DNA of 51,831 nt. Origin: Spirochaetaceae bacterium. Its GTDB lineage: Bacteria; Spirochaetota; Spirochaetia; DSM-2461. Position 1 is the stretch's first letter. The number at the start of each line of letters is the position of its first letter. The position numbers were made by a program, and so were the translations under genes. The notes under the pieces are model-generated. The model was not told the origin of the DNA, searched no databases, and saw nothing but the letters and a program-made list of their open reading frames with translations. Of the stretch, positions 1 through 6,462 are shown piece by piece. Location of the stretch: contig JARGFR010000004.1 in assembly GCA_029210985.1 (NCBI GenBank), positions 1-51,831 on the forward strand. The letters run 5' to 3'.

Positions 1-18
1 GAAAAGGATAGATTACTC

Positions 19-102
19 ATGGAGTCGAACATGAGTGCAAAACTCACGAAGGAGTGGGAAGAGGCCAAAGACGCTGTCAGGGAGGAATGGGAAGAATCAT
101 AG
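19..102 (+). CDS. Small charged ORF or C-terminal end of a gene cut by the window edge
   Basis: This 27-residue reading frame is rich in Glu, Lys and Trp and looks like one amphipathic helix. The frame is open back to base 1, so it may be the tail of a longer gene. Alternatively, AAAAGGA at 2-8 could serve as a ribosome binding site for the ATG at 19, with a 10-nt gap. A hairpin at 132-155 lies just downstream. I do not recognise the family, and the call rests on length and composition only. Confidence 0.3.
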   Translation: MESNMSAKLTKEWEEAKDAVREEWEES

Positions 103-131
103 GTGATTCCATCATCGGAATCCTCCGGCAA

Positions 132-176
132 CAGCCCTCTCGCATGGGAGGGCTGATCGCTCGATTGCATCGAGCG
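132..176. repeat. Two adjacent hairpins upstream of a crp-type gene
   Basis: CAGCCCTC at 132-139 pairs with GAGGGCTG at 148-155 (8 bp, 8-nt loop). Two bases later, CGCTCGAT at 158-165 pairs with ATCGAGCG at 169-176 (8 bp, 3-nt loop). No T-run follows either stem on the plus strand, so neither is a classical intrinsic terminator. They may end or stabilise the transcript from the small upstream frame, or form a leader structure for the regulator gene at 252. Confidence 0.5.
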
Positions 177-185
177 TCCATTGAA

Positions 186-197
186 GTACCATGGTAC
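186..197. promoter_or_regulatory. Palindrome GTACCATGGTAC upstream of crp-type gene
   Basis: This is a perfect 12-nt palindrome 54 nt before the start of the Crp/Fnr-family gene. A closely related 14-nt palindrome, GTACCATATGGTAC, lies at 18976-18989 before another Crp/Fnr-family gene in this window. That makes a regulator operator plausible, but the two proteins belong to different subfamilies, so the link is only suggestive. Confidence 0.3.
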
Positions 198-251
198 CGT
201 AGTTTATATTTCTAATTATGGCGCCGGAGGTCGCTATCCGCTACGGTATCC

Positions 252-974
252 ATGCAATCTGGTCGTCCCGATGAACGACAAAATCACTTACTCGCGGTCC
301 TCCCTGAACCGGAACGTCTGCGGCTGTTCCCTCAGATGGACCTAGTCGACATGCCGTTGGGGCATGCTCTCTATGAGTCCGGAGATCAACTGGAGTACGT
401 CTATTTTCCCACCACCGCTATCGTGTCCCTGCTCTATATCCTGATGGACGGCGCCTCCGCAGAAATTGCTGTCGTCGGAAACGAAGGAATCGTGGGAGTC
501 GCGTTGTTCATGGGTGGCGAGACCATGCCGAATCGCGCGGTGGTTCAGAGCGAGGGCCAAGCCTATCGGCTGCCGGGCCGAGTTCTCAAACAGGAATTCA
601 ATCAAGGCGGGGCATTGCAGCATTTGCTGCTGCGCTACACCCTCGCCATGCTGACCCAGATGGCGCAGACCGCTGTCTGCAATCGTCATCATTCTGTGGA
701 TCAACAACTGTGCCGATGGCTGCTCCTGAGCCTCGATCGTCTGCCGGCAAACGAACTGAATATGACGCAGGAACTGATTGCGAATATGCTCGGTGTTCGA
801 CGCGAGGGGGTCACGGAGGCCGCGGGCAGACTCCAGAAAGCCGGATTGATCCACTATCACAGAGGTCGAATTACTGTCCTTGATCGTCCAGGTCTCGAAG
901 CACGAGTCTGTGAATGCTATGAAGTTGTCCGCCGGGAGTTTCGGCGCCTGCTCCCGGATATCGAAGCGGTATGA
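252..974 (+). CDS. Crp/Fnr-family transcriptional regulator, proteobacterial-type
   Basis: This is a cytoplasmic one-component regulator of 240 residues. An N-terminal cyclic-nucleotide-binding-like beta roll (about 30-130) is followed by a long dimer helix and a C-terminal winged helix-turn-helix (about 165-225) whose recognition helix reads VRREGVTEAAGRL. There is no N-terminal cysteine cluster, so an Fe-S sensor is unlikely. Stretches such as YFPTTAIVSLL, EIAVVGNEGIVG and QTAVCNRHHSVDQQLCRWLL are, from memory, typical of a Crp/Fnr subfamily widespread in Proteobacteria and Nitrospirae, and unlike the other Crp/Fnr proteins in this window. The ATG at 252 lacks a well-spaced Shine-Dalgarno (GGAGG at 226-230 is 21 nt away), and no better in-frame start is visible. 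The gene is convergent with the radical SAM gene. Effector and targets are unknown. Confidence 0.9.
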   Translation: MQSGRPDERQNHLLAVLPEPERLRLFPQMDLVDMPLGHALYESGDQLEYVYFPTTAIVSLLYILMDGASAEIAVVGNEGIVGVALFMGGETMPNRAVVQSEGQAYRLPGRVLKQEFNQGGALQHLLLRYTLAMLTQMAQTAVCNRHHSVDQQLCRWLLLSLDRLPANELNMTQELIANMLGVRREGVTEAAGRLQKAGLIHYHRGRITVLDRPGLEARVCECYEVVRREFRRLLPDIEAV

Positions 975-1111
975 ATGGTTCTGGAGTCCGAATGGGATCA
1001 GCTCCCTCCAATATTTGGCGACTAAGTGCGTTCCGATTCTTTGCCAATCCCTCGTCACTTTCCGACGAACTTACCCGGATTTCAACCGGCTTGAATGCCC
1101 GAAAGAGCTTC

Positions 1112-2620
1112 CTAGGGTTCTTCGACCACGTTGAGTTGTTCAACCACTTTCCTAAAATGGAATCCGTAAACCGACATCCGGAGAACATCGACGATCGCCC
1201 TGGGATGTCTCCTCAACACGAACATCAAGAGTTTCCAGAAGTATCGACGACTGTATCCGACGATGCCGATACGCCAGAATACTCTGAGAAGAGCACCGAG
1301 GTTCTTCCTGTCGGGGTTCTTCGGAACGCTTTTCGGAATACGATACTCCGCCAAGAACGTCCGAATGCGGTTGAAGTACTCTTTAGGTGAATATATGGTT
1401 CCGACAATCCGCTGATATCCTCTCCGGAGTACGTCCGGATCGAGTCGTGGTTTGAAGTTGAGTTCGCCGTCGGTATTGTTGCCGGATGTATCGTGCTCAA
1501 TGCGTCCTTCTCTCTCCAACCGATCATAGAGTTTCGTTCCGGTTTCGGCTGTAAGAAGGCCAACCATGGCGACGACGATTCCGCTCTCCTGGATGAAATC
1601 GATCTGTCTCTTAAACATTTGAGGGGTATCATTATCAAAGCCGACGATGAAACCGGCACTCACTTCCAGGCCTTTCCGCTGTAGGGATTTGACAGCCGAG
1701 ATGAGATCTCGATCCAAGTTCTGCTTTTTTCCGCATTCTTGGAGATTCGATTCTTCCGGTGTCTCAATACCGACAAAGACAGTGTGAAATCCAGCCTGTA
1801 CGATGGCATCAACCAGCACCTCGTCGTCCACCAGATTGATTGATACTTCGGTCGTAAAGGAAAATGGTATGCCGTGTTTGCTCTGCCATCGTGTCAGTGC
1901 CGGCAGGAGGTCATTCTTGAGCATTCTTCGGTTGCCGATGAAATTATCGTCCACGATGAACACCGGGCCCCGCCAACCGCAGTCATAGAGCGTATCCAGC
2001 TCTTCGATGAATTGGCTGGTTTTCTTGCATCGCGGTTTATGACCGAACATCATGGTAATACTGCAGAACTCACAGTCGAACGGGCAGCCTCTTGAGTATT
2101 GGACATCAATGGAGGCATAGGCTGAGAGGTCCAATAGCTTCCATTCGGGAATCGGAGTCATGGCGAGATCAGGGAAGCGATCCAGAGCGTTTGTCGAGGT
2201 ATAGACACGACGAGGATGGCCATTGACGACATCTTCGAGGAATTCCGGTAGGGTCACTTCTGCTTCATTCAGGACAAAATGGTTAACATTTTCGATGGTT
2301 TTATAATGCAGAGTGCAGTAGGGACCGCCCCCGACAACGCTAACCCCCAGACGCCTGCAGCGCAATGCGATTTCTTCGAACGATTTCCGGTGAAGATCCA
2401 TGCCGCTCAGGAACACGTAGTCGGCCCAGAGGATGTCATCATCCTCGAGTACAGTGACGTTCGTATCGATCAATTGCCGGTTCCATTCCTTAGGGAGCAT
2501 CGCCGCGACCGTGATGAGTCCGAGGGGCGGCTCGGCGGACCGTTTTCCGACGAAATCCAGAGCATACGTCATGCTCCAGAATGTGACCGGGGTTTTCGGA
2601 TAAACCAGGAGAATATTCAT
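1112..2620 (-). CDS. B12-binding radical SAM protein (DUF4070-type)
   Basis: This 502-residue enzyme has an N-terminal Rossmann-like cobalamin-binding domain (about 1-140, with VVGGGP near 95-100). The radical SAM core follows, with its [4Fe-4S] motif CPFDCEFC (Cys179, Cys183, Cys186), and then a C-terminal region of the DUF4070 type (about 350-500). Families of this architecture, such as the hopanoid methylases, carry out radical methylations or related modifications of unactivated carbons; the substrate here cannot be read from the sequence. The classical DxHxxG base-off cobalamin motif is not evident. I prefer ATG at 2620 over GTG at 2623 because AAGG (minus-strand complement of 2627-2630) lies 6 nt upstream of the ATG. 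It is a single gene, convergent with the upstream regulator, and lies in the segment bounded by the tRNA-like remnant near 2721, so horizontal acquisition is plausible. Confidence 0.88.
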   Translation of the reverse strand: MNILLVYPKTPVTFWSMTYALDFVGKRSAEPPLGLITVAAMLPKEWNRQLIDTNVTVLEDDDILWADYVFLSGMDLHRKSFEEIALRCRRLGVSVVGGGPYCTLHYKTIENVNHFVLNEAEVTLPEFLEDVVNGHPRRVYTSTNALDRFPDLAMTPIPEWKLLDLSAYASIDVQYSRGCPFDCEFCSITMMFGHKPRCKKTSQFIEELDTLYDCGWRGPVFIVDDNFIGNRRMLKNDLLPALTRWQSKHGIPFSFTTEVSINLVDDEVLVDAIVQAGFHTVFVGIETPEESNLQECGKKQNLDRDLISAVKSLQRKGLEVSAGFIVGFDNDTPQMFKRQIDFIQESGIVVAMVGLLTAETGTKLYDRLEREGRIEHDTSGNNTDGELNFKPRLDPDVLRRGYQRIVGTIYSPKEYFNRIRTFLAEYRIPKSVPKNPDRKNLGALLRVFWRIGIVGYSRRYFWKLLMFVLRRHPRAIVDVLRMSVYGFHFRKVVEQLNVVEEP

Positions 2621-2720
2621 CACTGACCTTAAGTTTAATCGAGATGAATGACGGTTTCCGTGCGGTATCCCACATAACAGGTAAAATTAGAAATGCGACA
2701 TTGTTTTTTCGCCTTTTCCT

Positions 2721-2763
2721 TCTGTGAAGCAGTAGGTCGGCAGTTCGAGTCTGTCCGGGGGAG
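2721..2763 (+). other. tRNA 3'-half-like remnant, possible att site
   Basis: A T-arm is recognisable: GGCAG (2739-2743), loop TTCGAGT (2744-2750), CTGTC (2751-2755, one G-U pair), followed by an acceptor-like CGGGGGA and a discriminator-like G. Upstream, TCTGTGAAGCAGTAGG resembles the 3' side of an anticodon arm and variable loop, broadly of the tRNA-Thr or Arg kind. No matching 5' acceptor strand or D-arm is present, so this is not an intact tRNA. 3'-tRNA fragments of this kind commonly mark integration sites of mobile elements. Confidence 0.5.
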
Positions 2764-2766
2764 TAC

Positions 2767-2797
2767 GGGTCGCTAAACAAGTAGCGGCCCTTTTTTT
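2767..2797 (+). terminator. Rho-independent terminator
   Basis: GGGTCGCTA (2767-2775) pairs with TAGCGGCCC (2782-2790) in a 9-bp stem with one T-G wobble and a 6-nt loop, followed directly by seven T residues (2791-2797). It is a textbook intrinsic terminator for plus-strand transcription, placed immediately after the tRNA-like remnant, as expected if a tRNA gene once ended here. Confidence 0.88.
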
Positions 2798-2828
2798 CGT
2801 TATAGGGCAGTCCCAGCGCCGACAATTG

Positions 2829-2898
2829 CTCGCAAAAAGCCTTCGGCTTTCTGCTGTCGTCGGCAGTGACTCGTAAAAAGCTTCCGCCTTTCTGCTGT
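2829..2898. repeat. Two imperfect 29-nt direct repeats
   Basis: CTCGCAAAAAGCCTTCGGCT... at 2829-2857 and CTCGTAAAAAGCTTCCGCCT... at 2870-2898 differ at only a few positions and share the ending TTTCTGCTGT. They repeat with a 41-nt period. The left copy contains a perfect 6-bp stem and the right copy a weaker version, as if a terminator-like unit had been duplicated and one copy had drifted. Confidence 0.65.
2834..2850 (-). terminator. Probable intrinsic terminator for the RIC/flavodiiron operon
   Basis: On the minus strand the sequence reads AAAGCC-GAA-GGCTTTTT: a 6-bp stem with a 3-nt loop running into five T residues. It lies about 113 nt beyond the stop of the RIC gene and in the right orientation. 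The stem is short and A/T-rich at its base, so efficiency is uncertain. Confidence 0.5.
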
Positions 2899-2962
2899 GT
2901 GGAGTCTGTCCGGTTTGGTTCTGAATCCTCACACCTGCTCCACCGCATTTAAGAAACACAAT

Positions 2963-3622
2963 CTATGAAACCCTTTCAGCAAGTACATAGTTCTCCAGGT
3001 GTACATGCCGATGAATATCGGCACTCAATGCCTTCAATTGTCGAAAGAGTTCCCGGTAACTTTCGCAGGCGTCGTCGGGTGGCGTAAAATCCTTGGTTTG
3101 ATCCTGGAGTTTGTGCAGGATCGATCCGGCATCCTCGTGTTCATATTCCATCTCACTCAAAAGACTCTTGGCAGACTCATCGCCTGAGAGGATTGCAGGG
3201 AACAGAAGCTTTTCCTCCTTCAGGAGGTGCAGCTCAAGTTCTGCTTTAAGGGTGTTGAACATATGGTGGATCGCCGCAAGACTCTCTCCGTGGTGTTGAA
3301 AGTGTGCCTGCATCACTTGCTGCAGCAACGGATCGACACTCCCGAGCGCTTTTCGAGTATACACATGGTGGGTCGCCAGGATGTATTCGATCAATTCCCC
3401 GGTGGATGCTCCTCGCCAGTCCCGGTCCTCTGGAACAACCACCTCATCGAGTTCAGCGGCCAACGCAGCGGCCTTATAGGGCGCATCGCCGAAGACTTCC
3501 AGCAAGCTGCGGTTCCCGCCGCAGCAGTAGTCAACGCCAAGCTCATCCAGGATTGTCGCCGTGGAGGGCTTCGCCGCTACAATGTCCGCCAGCCGTGAGG
3601 CTGTTGTGATCTGCCCCCTCAT
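2963..3622 (-). CDS. ric: Iron-sulfur cluster repair di-iron protein (RIC/YtfE/ScdA family)
   Basis: This 219-residue cytoplasmic protein restores Fe-S clusters damaged by NO or peroxide and may itself act on NO. The N-terminal ScdA_N domain (about 5-60) carries the hallmark DYCCGG (Cys33, Cys34). A hemerythrin-like four-helix bundle follows, with the expected His/Glu ligands in HH near 83, HFQHHGE, LLKEEKLLFP, YEHEDAG and HRHVHLEN. The length is normal for the family. The start codon overlaps the stop of the flavodiiron gene by 4 nt (3619-3622), so the two are translationally coupled. With the neighbouring FNR-type regulator, this forms a nitrosative-stress unit. Confidence 0.94.
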   Translation of the reverse strand: MRGQITTASRLADIVAAKPSTATILDELGVDYCCGGNRSLLEVFGDAPYKAAALAAELDEVVVPEDRDWRGASTGELIEYILATHHVYTRKALGSVDPLLQQVMQAHFQHHGESLAAIHHMFNTLKAELELHLLKEEKLLFPAILSGDESAKSLLSEMEYEHEDAGSILHKLQDQTKDFTPPDDACESYRELFRQLKALSADIHRHVHLENYVLAERVS

Positions 3623-4866
3623 GCCGCATCCTCCTTACGGTCGAGAAGAATCCCCGCTAAGAAGTTGGCGGTCCTGTCGATGATCCGATCCGCCTCATCT
3701 TCGGGCAGAAAACGCATCCTCAATGGAAATTGTACGTCGGTGACTCCGGTCGTCTTGATGATGGTTGAGCTCTCGAGCAACGTCATGTTGGTGGCTGCCA
3801 GAAAATCATGGAGGTGCTCGATACCCTCACCGCTCCATCCGTAGGATCCGAAAGCACCGGCGGTAATACCGGAGAGATCCAGATTTGCCAGCTTGCCTAC
3901 GACCTCTTCGGTGCGGCCGATAGCATCGGCGTATTTCGTCGCTGTGCCCACCAGGACCAGGTTGGACTCTTGAACGGCGGCGATGATGGATTCGTCATCA
4001 GCCTTATTCATATCGAAGATATCCACCTGGATACCATCCTTTTCCAGTCCATCGGCCAAGCCGCGGGCAATTTTACGGGTATTACCGGTCATGCTCGCGT
4101 AGAGAATTGCGGCCTTTTGCGGTTCCGGAGTTTCCCGGCTTGCCTTCTCGTACATATCAATGAAACGCCGCGGATCCTCTCGCAGGACAAATCCATGAGA
4201 AGGGGCGATGATTTGTATATCCAGGTCGGCTATCTTGGCCAGCATGTCCCTCACATGACGGCGGTGGGGATGCATGATGAGCTGGTAATAGACTTGAAAG
4301 TCCTCAGTTATGTCATATCCCGCTGAGTCTTCAAAAGTGGTTTTATTGGCCAGGTGAGTGGAAAAGATGTCGCATGGGAAGAGTACCCTATTCTCTTCCA
4401 GGTAGGTGACCATCGTTTCCTCGGTGTGAAGCCAGGGAGTCTCAAAGAATCGAAGGGTTTTGCCTCCGAGATCGAGGCTGTCGCCATCCTTCACGATAAG
4501 AAACTCCCGTGTATAGAGATTGTACATCCGCTGCAGTTCATAGCGGGCGTATTCCGTACAGACGATACGTGCATTCTTTGCCTTGGCCGCCAAGGCCGGC
4601 AGACCTCCGGAATGGTCGGGTTCCACATGGTTGATGACGATGTAGTCGATGCTTTCCAATACAATGTGTTCACCGAGAGCCTGCACGTATTCCCGGCCAA
4701 AGGAAATGTCTACGGTGTCGATCACCGCAAGTCTGTCCGCCTGAACCAGGTAAGAATTATAGGTTGTGCCCTTGGTCAGCATGAGCCGGTGGAATGGGAC
4801 GTCCCGGTCGTCGTTCTTGCCGACGAGGAACACTCCGTCGGTGATTTGGATCTTGTCTTGTATCAT
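3619..4866 (-). CDS. fprA: A-type flavodiiron protein (NO/O2 reductase)
   Basis: This 415-residue soluble enzyme reduces NO to N2O and/or O2 to water using electrons from rubredoxin or a similar carrier. The N-terminal metallo-beta-lactamase-like domain (about 1-250) has the di-iron ligand set HVEPDH (His80, Glu82, Asp84; His85 adjacent), His147, Asp166 and His224. The C-terminal flavodoxin domain (about 255-405) begins with the FMN-binding loop ASMTGNT. There is no rubredoxin or NAD(P)H-flavin domain, so an external donor is needed. I chose the ATG at 4866 because AAAGGAGT sits 6 nt upstream; an open frame extends further up to 4935 but has no such site. A perfect TGTGA-N6-TCACA box lies 60-75 nt before this start. 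The gene is followed by the overlapping RIC gene. Confidence 0.95.
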   Translation of the reverse strand: MIQDKIQITDGVFLVGKNDDRDVPFHRLMLTKGTTYNSYLVQADRLAVIDTVDISFGREYVQALGEHIVLESIDYIVINHVEPDHSGGLPALAAKAKNARIVCTEYARYELQRMYNLYTREFLIVKDGDSLDLGGKTLRFFETPWLHTEETMVTYLEENRVLFPCDIFSTHLANKTTFEDSAGYDITEDFQVYYQLIMHPHRRHVRDMLAKIADLDIQIIAPSHGFVLREDPRRFIDMYEKASRETPEPQKAAILYASMTGNTRKIARGLADGLEKDGIQVDIFDMNKADDESIIAAVQESNLVLVGTATKYADAIGRTEEVVGKLANLDLSGITAGAFGSYGWSGEGIEHLHDFLAATNMTLLESSTIIKTTGVTDVQFPLRMRFLPEDEADRIIDRTANFLAGILLDRKEDAA

Positions 4867-4925
4867 TGCATACTCCTTTATCGTATGTTTACGATGTGAG
4901 AATACAACTGAAAGAAAAATCAAAC

Positions 4926-4941
4926 TGTGATCCATATCACA
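4926..4941. promoter_or_regulatory. Crp/Fnr-type operator TGTGATCCATATCACA
   Basis: This perfect 16-nt inverted repeat matches the GTGA-N6-TCAC pattern bound by Crp and HcpR-type regulators. It lies in the 130-nt gap between the regulator gene (ending at 4997) and the flavodiiron start (4866), 59 nt before the start. The adjacent regulator carries the RE...R recognition residues expected for TGTGA half-sites, so it is the natural candidate to bind here and control the flavodiiron/RIC operon. Confidence 0.8.
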
Positions 4942-4996
4942 ACAAGTCAGTTTTTTTCTATCCGACCCATTATTCTTGAGACTGAAGGCCGAGGTT

Positions 4997-5710
4997 CTAC
5001 AATCGATCTACCAGACCTGCAGCATCCAATAGTAAAATCTGCTTTGTGCCGGGGAAACGGAGAAGCCCCTGTTGTTCGAACACCATCAGACGACGGGTTA
5101 AGGTTTCTCTGGTTAACCCCGCATAGGCTGCCAATTCCTCCCGGCTCAATGGCAGGTCGATTTGCAGCCCCTCTTTGGTCTCTTTACCATGATCCTCCGC
5201 CAACTCCAGAATCACGAACGCCGTCCGTGATTCAGCGTCCCCGGAGGAGAGGTTTTGGGCAAGATTCTCCGTCTCAGCAACCCGTTGACTCAGGGCTCCT
5301 ACCAGCTTCACGGCAATACCTGGATGTTCCCTCATCACCTGCGTCATCTGCTCTCTGGATAAAGAGCAAACCTTAACCCGGGTCACAGCGACAGCACCAT
5401 AATTAGTGTCACGCCCCTCACTGAAGACGTTGAGTTCACCGAAGAAGTCGCCGTCTCCGAGGATATGAAGAATCTGGACTTTACCCTGGGCGTTTGTCTT
5501 GAAGAGTTTGATTCTCCCTTCGTTTATCAGGTAGAGGGTCTCCGAAGTCATTCCTTCGTTTACGAGAGTTTCACCTTTGCCGTAGGTACGGTGTCCGGTC
5601 AGTGCGATAATCTTCCGCAGCTCATCGTCGTCCAGTCCATGAAAGATGGGAACTTTCGCGGCACAGAGGTTATGGGAGCAGTACTGACATGGACTTTTAT
5701 TGATAGTCAT
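4997..5710 (-). CDS. FNR-type Crp-family regulator, probable Fe-S sensor of the flavodiiron/RIC operon
   Basis: This 237-residue transcription factor has a cyclic-nucleotide-binding-like N-terminal domain (about 20-135) and a C-terminal helix-turn-helix (about 185-230). Cysteines at 8, 11 and 16 plus Cys115 in RVKVCSL mirror the four cluster ligands of E. coli FNR (20, 23, 29, 122), so an O2- or NO-sensitive [4Fe-4S] cluster is likely. The recognition helix LTRETLTRRL has Arg201, Glu202 and Arg206 in the places Crp uses to read TGTGA, and a matching palindrome lies at 4926-4941. By location and site type it resembles HcpR, the regulator of nitrosative-stress genes in anaerobes. The ATG at 5710 has only a weak Shine-Dalgarno. 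It is upstream of and co-oriented with the flavodiiron gene. Confidence 0.9.
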   Translation of the reverse strand: MTINKSPCQYCSHNLCAAKVPIFHGLDDDELRKIIALTGHRTYGKGETLVNEGMTSETLYLINEGRIKLFKTNAQGKVQILHILGDGDFFGELNVFSEGRDTNYGAVAVTRVKVCSLSREQMTQVMREHPGIAVKLVGALSQRVAETENLAQNLSSGDAESRTAFVILELAEDHGKETKEGLQIDLPLSREELAAYAGLTRETLTRRLMVFEQQGLLRFPGTKQILLLDAAGLVDRL

Positions 5711-5793
5711 CCACTAAGAAACTACGTCTTTCGTCATTGTTTTTGCAACATGCCTGCTCCAAAGTTCCTACAGTTCGGATTCTTAAAAAGATA

Positions 5794-5822
5794 TTGACAA
5801 ATAATTAGCTCTGCATTAAGTT
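5794..5822 (+). promoter_or_regulatory. Possible promoter of the tetR operon
   Basis: TTGACA at 5794-5799 is followed after 17 nt by TAAGTT at 5817-5822, a fair -35 and a weak -10. The region just downstream, GTTAGTTAACGATAAC, contains the palindrome GTTAAC and GTTA/TAAC ends, which could be the operator of the TetR protein encoded next. This is inference from motif fit only. Confidence 0.35.
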
Positions 5823-5854
5823 AGTTAACGATAACAACTCATTGGGTGAAAATC

Positions 5855-6448
5855 ATGAGAACTAAACGGCAGAGAGAGTTTATGGATGCGGCGATGAAGC
5901 TGGTGGCCGAGAAGGGCTTCAGCGGCTTCACCATCAGAAACGTCGCATCGGCTGTCGGTGTAACCGAACCGGCTGTCTACCGTCATTTCTCCAACAAGCT
6001 CGATTTGCTGACAGCGATGCTCGAAGATCTGCAGGCGGCAATCGTGCCGCATTTCCGCAAACTGTCTCAAGATGAAGGTGGAGCAAAGAGTATTCTTGGT
6101 GGTTTTATTCACGGAATTTTCGATGAACTGAAAATTCACCCCTCATTTGCCCCATTCATCTTCTCCGAGGAGCTGTTTCACGCCGAACCTCTCCTGAGAC
6201 CGATGATGTTCCGGGTGATGAAGGAGAATCTTTCGGTCCTTACAGATTCGCTGGAAATTCTGCAGAATCGTAAGGTCTGTCGGAAGGATACCGCCGCCGC
6301 AGAATTGTCGGTCGTCATCATGGGGAGCATTCGTATGGCCATAAGCCAATGGCATCTGAGCAATGGCACTTTAGATCTGAGCAAGCTCGAAGAAGGCCTC
6401 ACGGAAACCCTGTTTCGACTGTTACAACCCGCCTCAAGAGTGGAATAA
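5855..6448 (+). CDS. TetR/AcrR-family transcriptional regulator
   Basis: This 197-residue regulator has an N-terminal TetR helix-turn-helix (about 5-50), recognisable in AMKLVAEKGFSGFTIRNVA and VTEPAVYRHFSNK. An all-helical ligand-binding and dimerisation domain follows. It probably represses the downstream exporter genes until a hydrophobic ligand is bound. ATG at 5855 is preferred over an in-frame GTG at 5846 because GGGTGA lies 5 nt before the ATG. It is the first gene of a plus-strand cluster, 14 nt ahead of the MMPL exporter gene, so autoregulation is likely. Confidence 0.9.
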   Translation: MRTKRQREFMDAAMKLVAEKGFSGFTIRNVASAVGVTEPAVYRHFSNKLDLLTAMLEDLQAAIVPHFRKLSQDEGGAKSILGGFIHGIFDELKIHPSFAPFIFSEELFHAEPLLRPMMFRVMKENLSVLTDSLEILQNRKVCRKDTAAAELSVVIMGSIRMAISQWHLSNGTLDLSKLEEGLTETLFRLLQPASRVE

Positions 6449-6462
6449 AAAGAGGATTAACG

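Larger units (their letters stand above)
2621..2962. other. Gene-free stretch: tRNA-like remnant, terminator and tandem repeat
   Basis: This 342-nt interval has no credible protein gene. From left to right it holds the upstream region of the radical SAM gene, a tRNA 3'-half-like segment (2721-2763), a strong plus-strand terminator (2767-2797), and two imperfect 29-nt repeats (2829-2857, 2870-2898), one of which contains a minus-strand terminator hairpin. Minus-strand open frames here translate to Arg/Thr-rich peptides of the sort produced by reading antisense through tRNA 3' ends; I treat them as spurious. Confidence 0.7.

Noticed and set aside
342-1058. 238-residue minus-strand frame opposite the Crp/Fnr gene
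   Set aside because: It lies antisense to a clearly conserved regulator, has no recognisable motif and no ribosome binding site.
2690-2763. An intact tRNA gene
   Set aside because: Only the T-arm and 3' acceptor-like strand are present; no matching 5' acceptor strand, D-arm or well-formed anticodon stem can be drawn.
2490-2959. Two minus-strand frames of 90-152 residues near the tRNA-like remnant
   Set aside because: Their sequence comes from antisense reading through the T-arm segment, terminator and repeats; peptides of this type are known artefacts of tRNA 3' ends.
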